Below are positions 32,585-41,313 of a stretch of DNA of 57,518 bases, piece after piece. The notes under the pieces are model-generated. The model did not search any database. It saw nothing but the letters and a program-made list of their open reading frames with translations, and had not been told where the DNA came from. Within the stretch, counting starts at the first letter, position 1. The number at the start of each line of letters is the position of its first letter. The DNA lies in the NCBI GenBank assembly GCA_900544825.1, contig UQWP01000006.1, positions 1 through 57,518 of the forward strand. The letters run 5' to 3'. The position numbers were made by a program, and so were the translations under genes. The DNA is from an uncultured Prevotella sp. (GTDB lineage Bacteria; Bacteroidota; Bacteroidia; Bacteroidales; Bacteroidaceae).

Positions 32585-33463
32585 ATGAGAAAGAAACAAT
32601 ATAAGCCTCGCAATCATCGTGGATTGCAGGTTGTTACTTTATGCATCAGCACCGCCATGGTGCTTGTTTTGTTGGGATTGGTCATCTTTTCCGTATTGAT
32701 GGGAAGAAACCTCTCTTCCTATGTCAAGGAGAACCTGGTGGTACAGGTGATGCTCGAGCAGGATGTTACCAATCCTGAGGGCTTGCAGATGTGTAAGCGC
32801 CTGAAGGCCCGTCCTTACGTGAAAGGTCTGACCTATATCTCCAAGGAACAGGCATTGAAGGAGGCTACCCGCGATCTGGGTACCAATCCTAGCGAATTTG
32901 CCGGTGTGAACCCTTTCCAGCCATCTATCGAAATCACGACACAGGCGGATTATGCCAATAATGATTCCCTGAAGTGGATAGCCAAAGAGCTGAAAAGTTA
33001 CTCGCGCGTGACGGAAGTAAATTATCAGCACGACCTGATAGAACAGGTGAACAATTCGCTCACCAAGATAAGCATCGGTCTTCTTATCGTAGCCGCCCTG
33101 CTTACCTTTATCTCGTTCTCGCTTATCAACAATACGGTGAGACTGGGCATCTATGCCCGCCGATTCTCCATCCATACCATGAAGCTGGTGGGTGCATCCT
33201 GGGGCTTCATCCGCAAGCCTTTCATCAAGAGGGCTGTATTGGTAGGTGTGATTGCGGCTTTGCTTGCCGATGGTTTCCTCGGTGGATGCCTCTATGCCTG
33301 GTCGCTTCACGAGCCGGAACTGGTCAATGTGCTCGGCTGGCAGGAACTTACCATCACAGGCGGTTCGGTCTTCCTCTTCGGTATCATCATCACAGCTCTC
33401 TGTGCCAGCATCTCGGTGAACAAGTTCCTCAAGATGAAGGCGGGAGATTTGTATAAGATTTAA
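32585..33463 (+). CDS. ftsX: Cell division protein FtsX (permease-like)
   Basis: Membrane partner of FtsE; transmits ATPase cycles to peptidoglycan hydrolases at the septum. The 292 residues show a cytoplasmic basic N-terminus, one helix (about 20-42), a periplasmic domain with KENLVVQVMLEQDV and VNPFQPSIEI, then three helices, with SLINNTVRLGIYARRFSIHTMKLVGA as the family core. ftsE is not in the window. First gene of ftsX-DUF3098-uppP-truB-queA-folK, an order typical of Bacteroidales. Confidence 0.92.
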   Translation: MRKKQYKPRNHRGLQVVTLCISTAMVLVLLGLVIFSVLMGRNLSSYVKENLVVQVMLEQDVTNPEGLQMCKRLKARPYVKGLTYISKEQALKEATRDLGTNPSEFAGVNPFQPSIEITTQADYANNDSLKWIAKELKSYSRVTEVNYQHDLIEQVNNSLTKISIGLLIVAALLTFISFSLINNTVRLGIYARRFSIHTMKLVGASWGFIRKPFIKRAVLVGVIAALLADGFLGGCLYAWSLHEPELVNVLGWQELTITGGSVFLFGIIITALCASISVNKFLKMKAGDLYKI

Positions 33464-33489
33464 ACATTACACATTAAACATTATATATA
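33464..33489 (+). repeat. ACATTA leader repeat before the DUF3098 gene
   Basis: AAACATTA, CACATTA and AAACATTA in a row between the ftsX stop and the ATG at 33490; same word family as the pyrH leader. Confidence 0.65.
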
Positions 33490-33717
33490 ATGGATAAGAA
33501 GAATTTAGCATTTGACAAGATGAACTTCATCTTGTTGGCAATTGGTATGGCAATTGTCATCATCGGTTTCCTCCTGATGAGCGGCGCTGGCTCTAACGAG
33601 CACTCTTTCGATGCTGATATTTTCAGTACTCGCCGTATTGTAGTGGCACCAACCGTTACCCTGATTGGTTTCCTCTCGATCATCTATGCGGTTATTCGCA
33701 AGCCAAAGGACGAATAA
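33490..33717 (+). CDS. DUF3098 membrane protein
   Basis: A 75-residue inner-membrane protein with two helices (NFILLAIGMAIVIIGFLLMSG and VVAPTVTLIGFLSIIYAVI) and a short loop with EHSFDADIFSTRR. It matches the DUF3098 pattern, commonly found between ftsX and uppP in Bacteroidetes. Function unknown; the position suggests a division or envelope role. Confidence 0.87.
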   Translation: MDKKNLAFDKMNFILLAIGMAIVIIGFLLMSGAGSNEHSFDADIFSTRRIVVAPTVTLIGFLSIIYAVIRKPKDE

Positions 33718-33782
33718 AGCAAGATGATAAAGTAAAAAAGAGAATTAACAGTTAATAGTTTATATACATATTTATAAATTAG

Positions 33783-34628
33783 ATGGATTTTATTCAGACA
33801 ATCATTATCTCTATCGTAGAGGGATTGACCGAGTTCTTGCCTGTTTCGAGTACAGGTCACATGATTATTGCAGAAAATTTGCTGGGTGTAGATATCCAGG
33901 ATAAGTTTGTCAACGCCTTTACTGTCATCATTCAGTTTGGCGCTATTCTTTCTGTCATCTGCCTGTATTGGAAGAGATTCTTCTATCCAGATGCAGTGAA
34001 GACAGGTGAGAAGACTTATTGGAAGGCGATGTTCGATTTCTATGCCCGTTTGGTGGTAGGTACTGTGCCTGCCGTGGTATTGGGGCTTGTCTTCAATGAT
34101 TTCATCGAGTCAAACCTTGGCAATGTGCAGCTGGTGGGCTGGATGTTGGTCATTGGTGGTGTTTTCATGCTCTTCTGTGATAAGATTTTCAATAAGGGCA
34201 GCGAGCAGACCAAGCTTACTTACAAGCGTGCCTTGACCATCGGTTTCATCCAGTGTATTGCGATGATTCCTGGTGTGTCTCGTTCTATGTCAACCATCGT
34301 GGGTGGTATGTCGCAGCGACTCACTCGCAAGGCTGCTGCCGAGTTCTCATTCTTCCTGGCTGTGCCTACCATGTTTGGTGCCACTTGTCTGGAGGTTTAT
34401 AAGTTGATCAGTCATGGTGGCGGTTCGTTGCTTACTCAGGGTAACAACCTGTTTACTTTGATTTTAGGCTCTGTGGTAGCTTTCATTGTTGCCATTCTTG
34501 CCATCAAGTTTTTTATCAATTATGTCACAAAGTATGGTTTTGCAGCTTTTGGCTGGTACCGTATCGTTGTAGGACTCATCATCATTATCTGTGGCCTATG
34601 TGGCGTAGATATGCAGATGGTTGACTAA
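33783..34628 (+). CDS. uppP: Undecaprenyl-diphosphatase
   Basis: Recycles undecaprenyl pyrophosphate to the monophosphate lipid carrier for wall and O-antigen synthesis. The 281-residue polytopic protein has both BacA/UppP motifs: EGLTEFLPVSSTGHM (about 13-27) and PGVSRSMSTIVGGM in the second half. Bacitracin resistance is a known effect of the family. The leader before it repeats words of the lpxA leader. Confidence 0.94.
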   Translation: MDFIQTIIISIVEGLTEFLPVSSTGHMIIAENLLGVDIQDKFVNAFTVIIQFGAILSVICLYWKRFFYPDAVKTGEKTYWKAMFDFYARLVVGTVPAVVLGLVFNDFIESNLGNVQLVGWMLVIGGVFMLFCDKIFNKGSEQTKLTYKRALTIGFIQCIAMIPGVSRSMSTIVGGMSQRLTRKAAAEFSFFLAVPTMFGATCLEVYKLISHGGGSLLTQGNNLFTLILGSVVAFIVAILAIKFFINYVTKYGFAAFGWYRIVVGLIIIICGLCGVDMQMVD

Positions 34629-34637
34629 AGGAAGAAT

Positions 34638-35351
34638 ATGGATTTTAGAAAAGGAGAAATTATAGCCATCGACAAGCCTTATCGCATGTCGAGCTTTGGA
34701 GCATTGGCACACGTTCGCTATCTGCTCAGCAAGAAACTCGGTTTCAAGGTGAAGATAGGACATGCCGGTACGCTCGATCCCCTTGCTACGGGTGTGTTGG
34801 TGCTCTGTACGGGTAAATGTACCAAGCAGATAGAGCAATTGCAGACACATACGAAGGAATATACGGCAACGCTTCAGTTGGGTGCTACCACGGCAAGCTA
34901 CGACAAGGAGCACAGTGTAAACCATACTTTCCCTACCAAGCACATCACCCGTGAGCTGGTAGAGGAGGTATTGAAGCAGTTTGTTGGTGAGATTCAGCAG
35001 GTTCCACCTACCTATAGTGCCGTGAAAGTGAATGGCGACCGTTCCTATGCCCTACGCAGAGCAGGCGAGGAGGTGCAGCTGAAGCCTAAAACCGTGCGTG
35101 TGGATGAAATCGAACTCACTGATTACAACGATGAGGAGAAGACGGCAAACATCCGTGTGGTTTGCGGTAAGGGTACTTATATTCGATCGCTGGCGCGCGA
35201 CATCGGTCGTGCCCTGGATAGCGGTGCCTTCCTGACAGCTCTCCGTCGTACCAAGGCAGGAAGCTTCTCGGTAGAGAACTGCATTGATTTCGACCATTTC
35301 CAGGAATGGCTCGATGCACAGGAGATAGAAGACAGCCTTGCCGATAAATAG
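34638..35351 (+). CDS. truB: tRNA pseudouridine(55) synthase TruB
   Basis: Forms pseudouridine 55 in the T loop of tRNAs. The 237 residues contain the catalytic motif GHAGTLDPLATGVLVL with its Asp, the PTYSAVKVNGDRSYALRRAG substrate region and VVCGKGTYIRSLARDIG. It starts 9 bases after uppP. It lacks a long C-terminal PUA extension, as in other short TruB proteins. Confidence 0.94.
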   Translation: MDFRKGEIIAIDKPYRMSSFGALAHVRYLLSKKLGFKVKIGHAGTLDPLATGVLVLCTGKCTKQIEQLQTHTKEYTATLQLGATTASYDKEHSVNHTFPTKHITRELVEEVLKQFVGEIQQVPPTYSAVKVNGDRSYALRRAGEEVQLKPKTVRVDEIELTDYNDEEKTANIRVVCGKGTYIRSLARDIGRALDSGAFLTALRRTKAGSFSVENCIDFDHFQEWLDAQEIEDSLADK

Positions 35352-35413
35352 GCTCGAATTTCGAGAAATGTCATTAATAGTAAATCATCTTAAGAAAGGA
35401 GATATAATATCAC

Positions 35414-36598
35414 ATGAAACTTTCACAATTCAACTTTAAGTTGCCAGCTGCTCAGGTGGCACTTTATCCACATAAGACTAAGCGTGTGGTCAAGACTGCT
35501 AGTGGTGAACGTACATTCGAGATTACCCGTCGTGACGAGTCTCGACTGATGGTGCTCCACAAGAAGTCTGAAACCATCGAGATGTACAAGAAGGACGAGA
35601 ATGGCAAGGATATGGTGGATGCTGAAGGCAATCCAGTATTCCTGCAGTTCAAGGATATCGTCAACTACTTCGAAGAGGGTGATACCTTCATCTTCAATGA
35701 TACCAAGGTATTCCCAGCGCGCCTTTATGGTATCAAGGAGAAAACCGATGCCAAGATTGAGGTCTTCTTGCTCCGTGAGCTGAATGCCGAGATGCGCCTT
35801 TGGGATGTGCTGGTAGAGCCTGCACGCAAGATCCGTATCGGCAACAAGCTTTTCTTTGATGATGTCAACGAGATGGTAGCCGAGGTAATCGATAATACCA
35901 CCAGCCGTGGCCGTACCCTCCGTTTCCTCTATGATGAGGATGGCAATCACGATGTCTTCAAGCGTTCGCTCTTTGCATTGGGTGAGGCTCCGCTTCCTCG
36001 CTATATCATCGATGCCCGTGAGGATCATCACGCTACAGAGGATGATATGGATGACTTCCAGTGCGTATTCGCTGAGAAGGAGGGTGCCGTAACTGCTCCT
36101 GCTACAGGTCTTCATTTCTCTCGTGAGTTGATGAAGCGCTTGGAGATCAACGGTATCAACGAGGCTTACATCACCCTGCATTGCGGATTGGGCAACTTCC
36201 ACGAGATTGAGGTAGAAGATCTTACCAAGCACAAGATGGATTCTGAGCAGATGATTATCTCTAAGGAGGCTTGCGAACTGGTGAACAAGACCAAGCTGGA
36301 AGGTCATCGTGTATGCGCCATCGGTACCAGCGTGATGAAGGCTACAGAAACTGCTGTAGGTACAGACGGAATGATGAAGGAGTTTGATGGATGGACCAAT
36401 AAGTTCATCTTCCCTCCATACGATTTCGGATTGGCTGACTGTGCTGTTGCCAACTTCTATCATCCAGAGTCAACCTTGATGATGTGTACCGCTGCCTTTG
36501 GTGGTTACGACCTGGTATATGAGGCATACAAGAAGGCTGTGAAGAATGGCTATATGTTTGGTTGCTACGGTGACTCACTGTTGATACTTCCAGACTAA
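35414..36598 (+). CDS. queA: S-adenosylmethionine:tRNA ribosyltransferase-isomerase QueA
   Basis: Transfers and isomerises the ribosyl group of SAM to 7-aminomethyl-7-deazaguanine in tRNA, the epoxyqueuosine step. The 394 residues are some 40 longer than E. coli QueA, because two segments are inserted near the N-terminus (around 20-35 and 60-75). Family parts: TFIFNDTKVFPARLYG, EDHHATEDD-like DAREDHHATEDDMDDFQ, GAVTAPATGLHFS, ITLHCGLGNFHEIEVEDLTKHKM and the late NFYHPESTLMMCTAAFGG. Confidence 0.94.
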   Translation: MKLSQFNFKLPAAQVALYPHKTKRVVKTASGERTFEITRRDESRLMVLHKKSETIEMYKKDENGKDMVDAEGNPVFLQFKDIVNYFEEGDTFIFNDTKVFPARLYGIKEKTDAKIEVFLLRELNAEMRLWDVLVEPARKIRIGNKLFFDDVNEMVAEVIDNTTSRGRTLRFLYDEDGNHDVFKRSLFALGEAPLPRYIIDAREDHHATEDDMDDFQCVFAEKEGAVTAPATGLHFSRELMKRLEINGINEAYITLHCGLGNFHEIEVEDLTKHKMDSEQMIISKEACELVNKTKLEGHRVCAIGTSVMKATETAVGTDGMMKEFDGWTNKFIFPPYDFGLADCAVANFYHPESTLMMCTAAFGGYDLVYEAYKKAVKNGYMFGCYGDSLLILPD

Positions 36599-36659
36599 AT
36601 GGTGTAATAAACAGTTTTTGTACATATAGAAGTATTTGATATTCAGTAGATAAGCTGAG

Positions 36660-36668
36660 TTATCCACA
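36660..36668. promoter_or_regulatory. Consensus DnaA box
   Basis: TTATCCACA is an exact DnaA-box 9-mer, 25 bases before folK. It is single, with no cluster or AT-rich unwinding element that would suggest an origin. Confidence 0.4.
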
Positions 36669-36692
36669 GTTTTTATAAAAGTGTGAATAAGT

Positions 36693-37097
36693 ATGTATAA
36701 AGTATATTTAAGCCTTGGCACGAATCTGGGCAACCGGAAGCGTAATATTCGTGAGGCTATCAATAAAATAGGAGAGCAGATTGGCGTGGTAGAGCGCCAG
36801 TCTGCTCTTTGCGAAACCAAGCCTTGGGGCTATTCTTCTCCCAACGACTTCATCAATTCCTGCGTGCTGGTACTCACCGCCATGGCCCCTCGTCAGGTAT
36901 TGGAGGCTACCCAGCGGATAGAGCAGGAGATGGGCAGAACCCTGAAGTCTGTAAATGGAGAATATCACGACCGCATCATCGATATCGACATTCTGATGAT
37001 TGATGATCTGGTGATTGATGAGCCCGATTTCAAGATACCTCATCCTCTGATGGAAGAGCGCGACTTCGTGATGACTCCTCTGAAGGAGATTTTATAG
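36693..37097 (+). CDS. folK: 2-amino-4-hydroxy-6-hydroxymethyldihydropteridine pyrophosphokinase
   Basis: Pyrophosphorylates the pterin before its joining to p-aminobenzoate in folate synthesis. The 134-residue protein shows SLGTNLGNRKRNI at the start, ETKPWGYSSPNDFIN, ATQRIEQEMGR and the metal/ATP motif HDRIIDIDILMIDD, then HPLMEERDFVMTPL. It is shorter than the usual 150-160 but the core is complete. Last gene of the ftsX run. Confidence 0.92.
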   Translation: MYKVYLSLGTNLGNRKRNIREAINKIGEQIGVVERQSALCETKPWGYSSPNDFINSCVLVLTAMAPRQVLEATQRIEQEMGRTLKSVNGEYHDRIIDIDILMIDDLVIDEPDFKIPHPLMEERDFVMTPLKEIL

Positions 37098-37147
37098 ATG
37101 ATTCCACATAAAAAGGTGTTATACCGGATATAATATATAACTATTGA

Positions 37148-37190
37148 GAAAAAGAAAAATCCCATCGTTCTTGCGAGCGATGGGATTTTG
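37148..37190 (-). terminator. Copy 1 of a 43-bp terminator-containing direct repeat
   Basis: Identical over 43 bases to 38895-38937. The core is a 12-bp stem (one G-T pair) from ATCCCATCGTTC to GAGCGATGGGAT with a TTGC loop, flanked by A-rich and T-rich runs, so it can terminate in both directions. It closes the AAA-ATPase gene (-) and folK (+). Confidence 0.88.
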
Positions 37191-37214
37191 CGTTTTAGCT
37201 ATATTACCTCGCAA

Positions 37215-38795
37215 TCAGCAATCCAAAGCTATTTGCTTATCTGCCTCTTGCCAATCTGTCAATCCTCTATTCTCCTTGTCGAATACCAAAGCCAGACAGA
37301 TGAGTTTTTTCTTGCTGGCAGCACACGCATCAGCGTAGTGGCGGGATTCTATTTGCTCCGCAGCCGCTTGAGTTCCCCCATTGTCCGCCATCTTCAGCTC
37401 CATGATATAGATGATTTCTGGTGTCTCTATGGTGAGGTCGATACGTCCACCTGCTACCTGCTTTTCTTCTTCTACCTTGAATCCGCAGATGTAGAAGAGG
37501 TTCTTGATGATGAACCGGAAGTGCTCTTCAAAGACAAACTGCTCTTTCTTCTGAGTACTGTAAGGAGTGCTGGCGATGAGTTGCTTCAGGCAGGTTACGC
37601 CCTCTTCTAAATTGCCAAGGATAAAATGCTGCTTCAGGTCTTGAATAGCATTCTCTGTTTCTTCCTTGTCGGCGTTGAGCATATTGGGAACAACCAGCTC
37701 TAGAAGCGCTTTCTTTACTTCTCTGTTTGGAAATCCCAGTCTGTAGGTTTCTCCAATCACCCCTTTGATCGTCAGATAGCCTGATTGGTAAAGAAATAGC
37801 TTTGGATTGTCTTTGCTGATGTCTGCCGTTTCGATGTAATCCATGTCGATGAGGCTGCCGTCCAGCGTTTCTACATCTTTTTCAAAGTTGGTGAGTATTT
37901 TTGGAAGCATTTCTGTAGCACCGCTGGCAATCCAATAGGGTCTCAGGCGACGTTCTTTTAAGGCGCAGATGACACTGAACGGATTGTAAACCCCCTGCAG
38001 ACTTTCTGAGAAATGATAACCGTCATACATATCTTTCAGTTCATGCATAGTCTGGTCGATATCCCACTTCTTTTGGGCAGCCAATGCCTGGAGTTCATCT
38101 TTCAGTATATTCAGGATTTCTTCTTTCGTTAATCCGCAGATGGTGGCATAGCAGTTGTAAAAGCTGATATTGCTTAATGTGTTGAGAACGCTGAACATAC
38201 TTATCTGCGTAAACTTGGTGATTCCTGTGAGGAAGACACACTTGATGCAATAGCCGTAGTCTTTCAGGCCTGTGAAGAAGTCACGATAGAGATTGCGGCA
38301 TTTTTCGTGTCTATCTGTCAGATAGGAGTGCTGTAAGGGTGCATCATATTCATCCACCAATACGGCAACCTGCTCCCCCGATTGTTGGTAAGCTCTTTCT
38401 ATGATACCCGTAAATCGGTTGCTGAGCGTAGCTTCAGTGGTGCGCTTGCCGTAGATCTCTTCATATTTGGTTAATGTATCATCCAGATAATGGTATAATG
38501 ATTCTGCATCTGATCCTCCAAGGTTCATACTGAAATGGATGACAGGGCGCTTGACCCAATCTTTCTCCAGTTCCATGATCTTGAGTCCTTCGAAAAGTTC
38601 TTTTTTGCCTTCGAAGTAACATTGGAGCGTGGAAACCAGCAGTGATTTGCCGAAGCGTCGTGGGCGACTTAGAAAGTTGTATTTGTCACCATTGGCTATT
38701 TGCCACACCATATCAGTCTTGTCTGCGTAAAGGTAACCACCCTTGCGCAGTTCTTTGAAATTCTGTATTCCTAATGGTAACTTTCCTCTAGTCAT
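37215..38795 (-). CDS. AAA-ATPase-like protein with PD-(D/E)xK nuclease domain
   Basis: A 526-residue protein of the AAA-ATPase-like/DUF1703 group abundant in Bacteroidetes. N-terminal P-loop variant RPRRFGKS (residues 44-51, Lys50), Walker-B-like VAVLVDEYDAPL near 140-150, a helical middle, and a C-terminal nuclease core GGRIDLTIETPEIIYIMELK with D and E-x-K. Such genes occur in many diverged copies per genome and are suspected to be mobile or defensive, but no function is proved. It stands alone, between two identical terminator copies, with a TAACTTTG box and an ATAAGGT leader. Confidence 0.87.
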   Translation of the reverse strand: MTRGKLPLGIQNFKELRKGGYLYADKTDMVWQIANGDKYNFLSRPRRFGKSLLVSTLQCYFEGKKELFEGLKIMELEKDWVKRPVIHFSMNLGGSDAESLYHYLDDTLTKYEEIYGKRTTEATLSNRFTGIIERAYQQSGEQVAVLVDEYDAPLQHSYLTDRHEKCRNLYRDFFTGLKDYGYCIKCVFLTGITKFTQISMFSVLNTLSNISFYNCYATICGLTKEEILNILKDELQALAAQKKWDIDQTMHELKDMYDGYHFSESLQGVYNPFSVICALKERRLRPYWIASGATEMLPKILTNFEKDVETLDGSLIDMDYIETADISKDNPKLFLYQSGYLTIKGVIGETYRLGFPNREVKKALLELVVPNMLNADKEETENAIQDLKQHFILGNLEEGVTCLKQLIASTPYSTQKKEQFVFEEHFRFIIKNLFYICGFKVEEEKQVAGGRIDLTIETPEIIYIMELKMADNGGTQAAAEQIESRHYADACAASKKKLICLALVFDKENRGLTDWQEADKQIALDC

Positions 38796-38829
38796 AATTA
38801 CACCTTATTATATATATGTTGCAAAGTTA
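38796..38829 (-). promoter_or_regulatory. -7 box and ATAAGGT leader of the AAA-ATPase gene
   Basis: Minus strand TAACTTTG (38829-38822) followed by ATATATATAATAAGGT, with AAGG about 8 bases before the ATG. Confidence 0.5.
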
Positions 38830-38894
38830 GCAATAAAAAATGAAATGGCGATATAAAAGCGGAGAAAAAATAAAAAGAAAGCAGAAATAAGAGA

Positions 38895-38937
38895 AGAAAA
38901 AGAAAAATCCCATCGTTCTTGCGAGCGATGGGATTTT
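38895..38937 (-). terminator. Copy 2 of the 43-bp repeat: rpsO terminator
   Basis: Same hairpin as 37148-37190, located 35 bases beyond the rpsO stop on the leftward strand; presumably the original rpsO terminator. Confidence 0.88.
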
Positions 38938-38971
38938 TAATTCTGTTAAGCAATGTGTCTGCTTTCGCTGA

Positions 38972-39241
38972 TTACTTACGAAGACCGAGGGCCTTGATGA
39001 TAGCACGATAGCGATTGATGTCGCGATCATACAAGTAATCGAGCAATGCACGACGCTTTCCTACAAGCTGTGTCAACGCACGTGTTGTAGTATAATCTTT
39101 ACGGTTCTTCTTAACGTGCTCCGTCAAATGAGCAATACGGTATGAGAACAATGCTATCTGGCTCTCAGCTGAACCAGTATCAGAGTTAGACTTTCCGTAC
39201 TTGCTAAAGATCTCTTCTTTTTTTGCTTTGTCTAAATACAT
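38972..39241 (-). CDS. rpsO: 30S ribosomal protein S15
   Basis: Primary 16S rRNA-binding protein of the small-subunit platform, 89 residues. Sequence marks: DTGSAESQIALFSYRIAHLTEHVKKNRKDY and GKRRALLDYLYDRDINRYRAIIKALGLRK. Single-gene leftward unit divergent from typA. The leader of about 80 bases could hold an S15 autoregulatory fold, as in other bacteria, but I cannot confirm one. Confidence 0.97.
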   Translation of the reverse strand: MYLDKAKKEEIFSKYGKSNSDTGSAESQIALFSYRIAHLTEHVKKNRKDYTTTRALTQLVGKRRALLDYLYDRDINRYRAIIKALGLRK

Positions 39242-39328
39242 AGCTGTGATACTTAAAAATTAATTATTATGAATGAATGTTATGCACATTAGGACCTTCC
39301 TCACGGTGGTTTCCGTTAAAATGCGGTG

Positions 39329-39360
39329 CAAAGGTACAACTTTTCAGTGAATTATGCAAA
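39329..39360 (-). promoter_or_regulatory. Promoter of rpsO
   Basis: Minus strand TTTG (39360-39357), 20-base spacer, TACCTTTG (39336-39329), giving a leader of about 80 bases. Confidence 0.7.
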
Positions 39361-39378
39361 TTTTTCGGGATTTTTTTG

Positions 39379-39386
39379 TAATTTTG
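39379..39386 (+). promoter_or_regulatory. -7 box of typA
   Basis: TAATTTTG, 34 bases before the start codon; the upstream T-rich stretch lacks a clear TTTG at 19-20 bases. Confidence 0.5.
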
Positions 39387-39420
39387 CACCCAAATTCATT
39401 AAGTATTTAAGGTAAACGAA

Positions 39421-41223
39421 ATGCAAGACATTAGAAACATTGCAGTTATTGCACACGTTGACCATGGTAAAACTACCCTGGTTGACAAGATGATGCTCGC
39501 CGGTAAGCTGTTCCGTGACGGCCAGGATAACAGCGGCGAAGTGCTCGATTCCAATGATTTGGAGCGAGAGCGTGGTATAACCATTCTTTCAAAGAATGTG
39601 TCTATCAATTGGAAAGGTACTAAGATTAATATTCTCGATACTCCTGGACACTCTGACTTCGGTGGTGAGGTGGAGCGCGTGCTCAACATGGCAGACGGAT
39701 GCCTCCTCCTCGTCGATGCTTTCGAGGGTCCTATGCCTCAGACTCGTTTCGTGCTGCAGAAGGCTTTGCAGCTCGGACTGAAGCCTATCGTGGTGGTTAA
39801 TAAGGTAGATAAGCCTAACTGTCGCCCAGAAGAGGTGTACGAGATGGTGTTCGACCTGATGTGCGACCTCGATGCTACTGAGGAACAGCTTGACTTCACT
39901 GTAGTTTACGGTTCTGCCAAGAACGGTTGGATGAGCGAAGACTACAATAAGCCAACAGACAACATCGATTATCTGCTCGACAAGATAGTGGAGATTATCC
40001 CTGCTCCTAAGCAGCTGGAGGGTACTCCTCAGCTCTTGATCACATCTCTTGATTATAGCTCTTACACAGGTCGTATCGCCGTAGGTCGTGTACACCGTGG
40101 TACTTTGAAGGATGGTATGAACGTTACTATCTGCCATCGTGACGGTACTCAGGAGAAGACAAAGATCAAGGAACTTCATACCTTCGAGGGTATGGGTCAT
40201 AAGAAGACAGACCATGTGGATTCTGGCGATATCTGTGCCGTTATCGGCCTCGAGAAGTTCGAGATTGGTGATACCATCTGCGACTACGAGAACCCAGAGC
40301 CACTGCCTCCTATCGCTGTGGATGAGCCTACCATGAGTATGCTCTTCACTATTAACGATTCTCCATTCTTCGGTAAGGAGGGTAAGTTCTGTACATCCCG
40401 TCACATACAGGAGCGCTTGAACAAGGAGTTGGAGAAGAACCTGGCTCTTCGTGTTCAGCCTTACGAGGACACCACTGATAAGTGGATTGTATCGGGCCGT
40501 GGTGTGCTCCATCTCTCTGTGCTCATCGAGACCATGCGCCGTGAGGGCTACGAGTTGCAGGTAGGTCAGCCTCAGGTTATCTACAAGGAGATTGACGGTG
40601 TGAAGTGCGAGCCTATCGAGGAGTTGACCATCAACGTTCCAGAGGAGTTCGCTTCTAAGATGATTGATATGGTAACCCGTCGTAAGGGTGATATGACATC
40701 TATGTTGAATATGGGCGAGCGTGTGGATATCGAGTTTGATATTCCTTCACGTGGTATCATCGGTCTTCGTACCAATGTGCTCACAGCTTCTCAGGGTGAG
40801 GCTATCATGGCTCACCGCTTCAAGGAGTATCAGCCATACAAGGGCGAAATCACCCGTCGTTCTAATGGTAGTATGATTGCTTTGGAGACTGGTACAGCCT
40901 ATGCTTACGCCATCGATAAGCTGCAGGATCGTGGTAAGTTCTTCATAGACCCAGGTGAGGAGGTTTACGGCGGCGAGGTGGTTGGTGAGCATGTTCACGA
41001 CAATGACCTGGTGGTTAATGTAACCAAGGCAAAGCAGTTGACCAACGTGCGTGCTTCCGGTTCTGATGATAAGGCCCGTGTGATTCCAAAGACCGTGATG
41101 AGCCTTGAGGAGTGCCTGGAGTACATCCGCGAGGATGAGTACGTAGAGGTAACTCCTAAGAGTATGCGTATGCGCAAGGTGATTCTCGATCATCTGGAGC
41201 GTAAGCGTAGTAATAAAGATTAA
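39421..41223 (+). CDS. typA: Ribosome-associated GTPase TypA/BipA
   Basis: Translational GTPase involved in ribosome assembly and stress adaptation. The 600 residues carry G1 AHVDHGKTTL (11-20), switch I RERGITI, G3 DTPGHSDFGGEVER, G4 NKVDK, a domain II beta barrel, the EF-G-like domains III and V, and the TypA-specific C-terminal domain ending KSMRMRKVILDH. Normal length. Divergent from rpsO. Confidence 0.96.
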   Translation: MQDIRNIAVIAHVDHGKTTLVDKMMLAGKLFRDGQDNSGEVLDSNDLERERGITILSKNVSINWKGTKINILDTPGHSDFGGEVERVLNMADGCLLLVDAFEGPMPQTRFVLQKALQLGLKPIVVVNKVDKPNCRPEEVYEMVFDLMCDLDATEEQLDFTVVYGSAKNGWMSEDYNKPTDNIDYLLDKIVEIIPAPKQLEGTPQLLITSLDYSSYTGRIAVGRVHRGTLKDGMNVTICHRDGTQEKTKIKELHTFEGMGHKKTDHVDSGDICAVIGLEKFEIGDTICDYENPEPLPPIAVDEPTMSMLFTINDSPFFGKEGKFCTSRHIQERLNKELEKNLALRVQPYEDTTDKWIVSGRGVLHLSVLIETMRREGYELQVGQPQVIYKEIDGVKCEPIEELTINVPEEFASKMIDMVTRRKGDMTSMLNMGERVDIEFDIPSRGIIGLRTNVLTASQGEAIMAHRFKEYQPYKGEITRRSNGSMIALETGTAYAYAIDKLQDRGKFFIDPGEEVYGGEVVGEHVHDNDLVVNVTKAKQLTNVRASGSDDKARVIPKTVMSLEECLEYIREDEYVEVTPKSMRMRKVILDHLERKRSNKD

Positions 41224-41251
41224 GCTATGGCTTATATATAAATGGATCCGT

Positions 41252-41308
41252 GAGAATTCCCCTCTTGCCGATTGCCTTGGGCAGTCTGCTTGCAGGGGAT
41301 TCTTTTTA
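41252..41308 (+). terminator. Terminator of typA
   Basis: AGAATTCCCC pairs with GGGGATTCT through a one-base bulge, around a 30-base inner region that can pair further, followed by TTTTT. It ends just before the next gene. Confidence 0.6.
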
Positions 41309-41313
41309 AATGT

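Noticed and set aside
36660..36668. Replication origin
   Set aside because: One DnaA box only, no cluster, no AT-rich unwinding region, no dnaA or dnaN beside it.
32585..37097. ftsX-to-folK order as an unusual cluster
   Set aside because: The order ftsX-DUF3098-uppP-truB-queA-folK is common in Bacteroidales.
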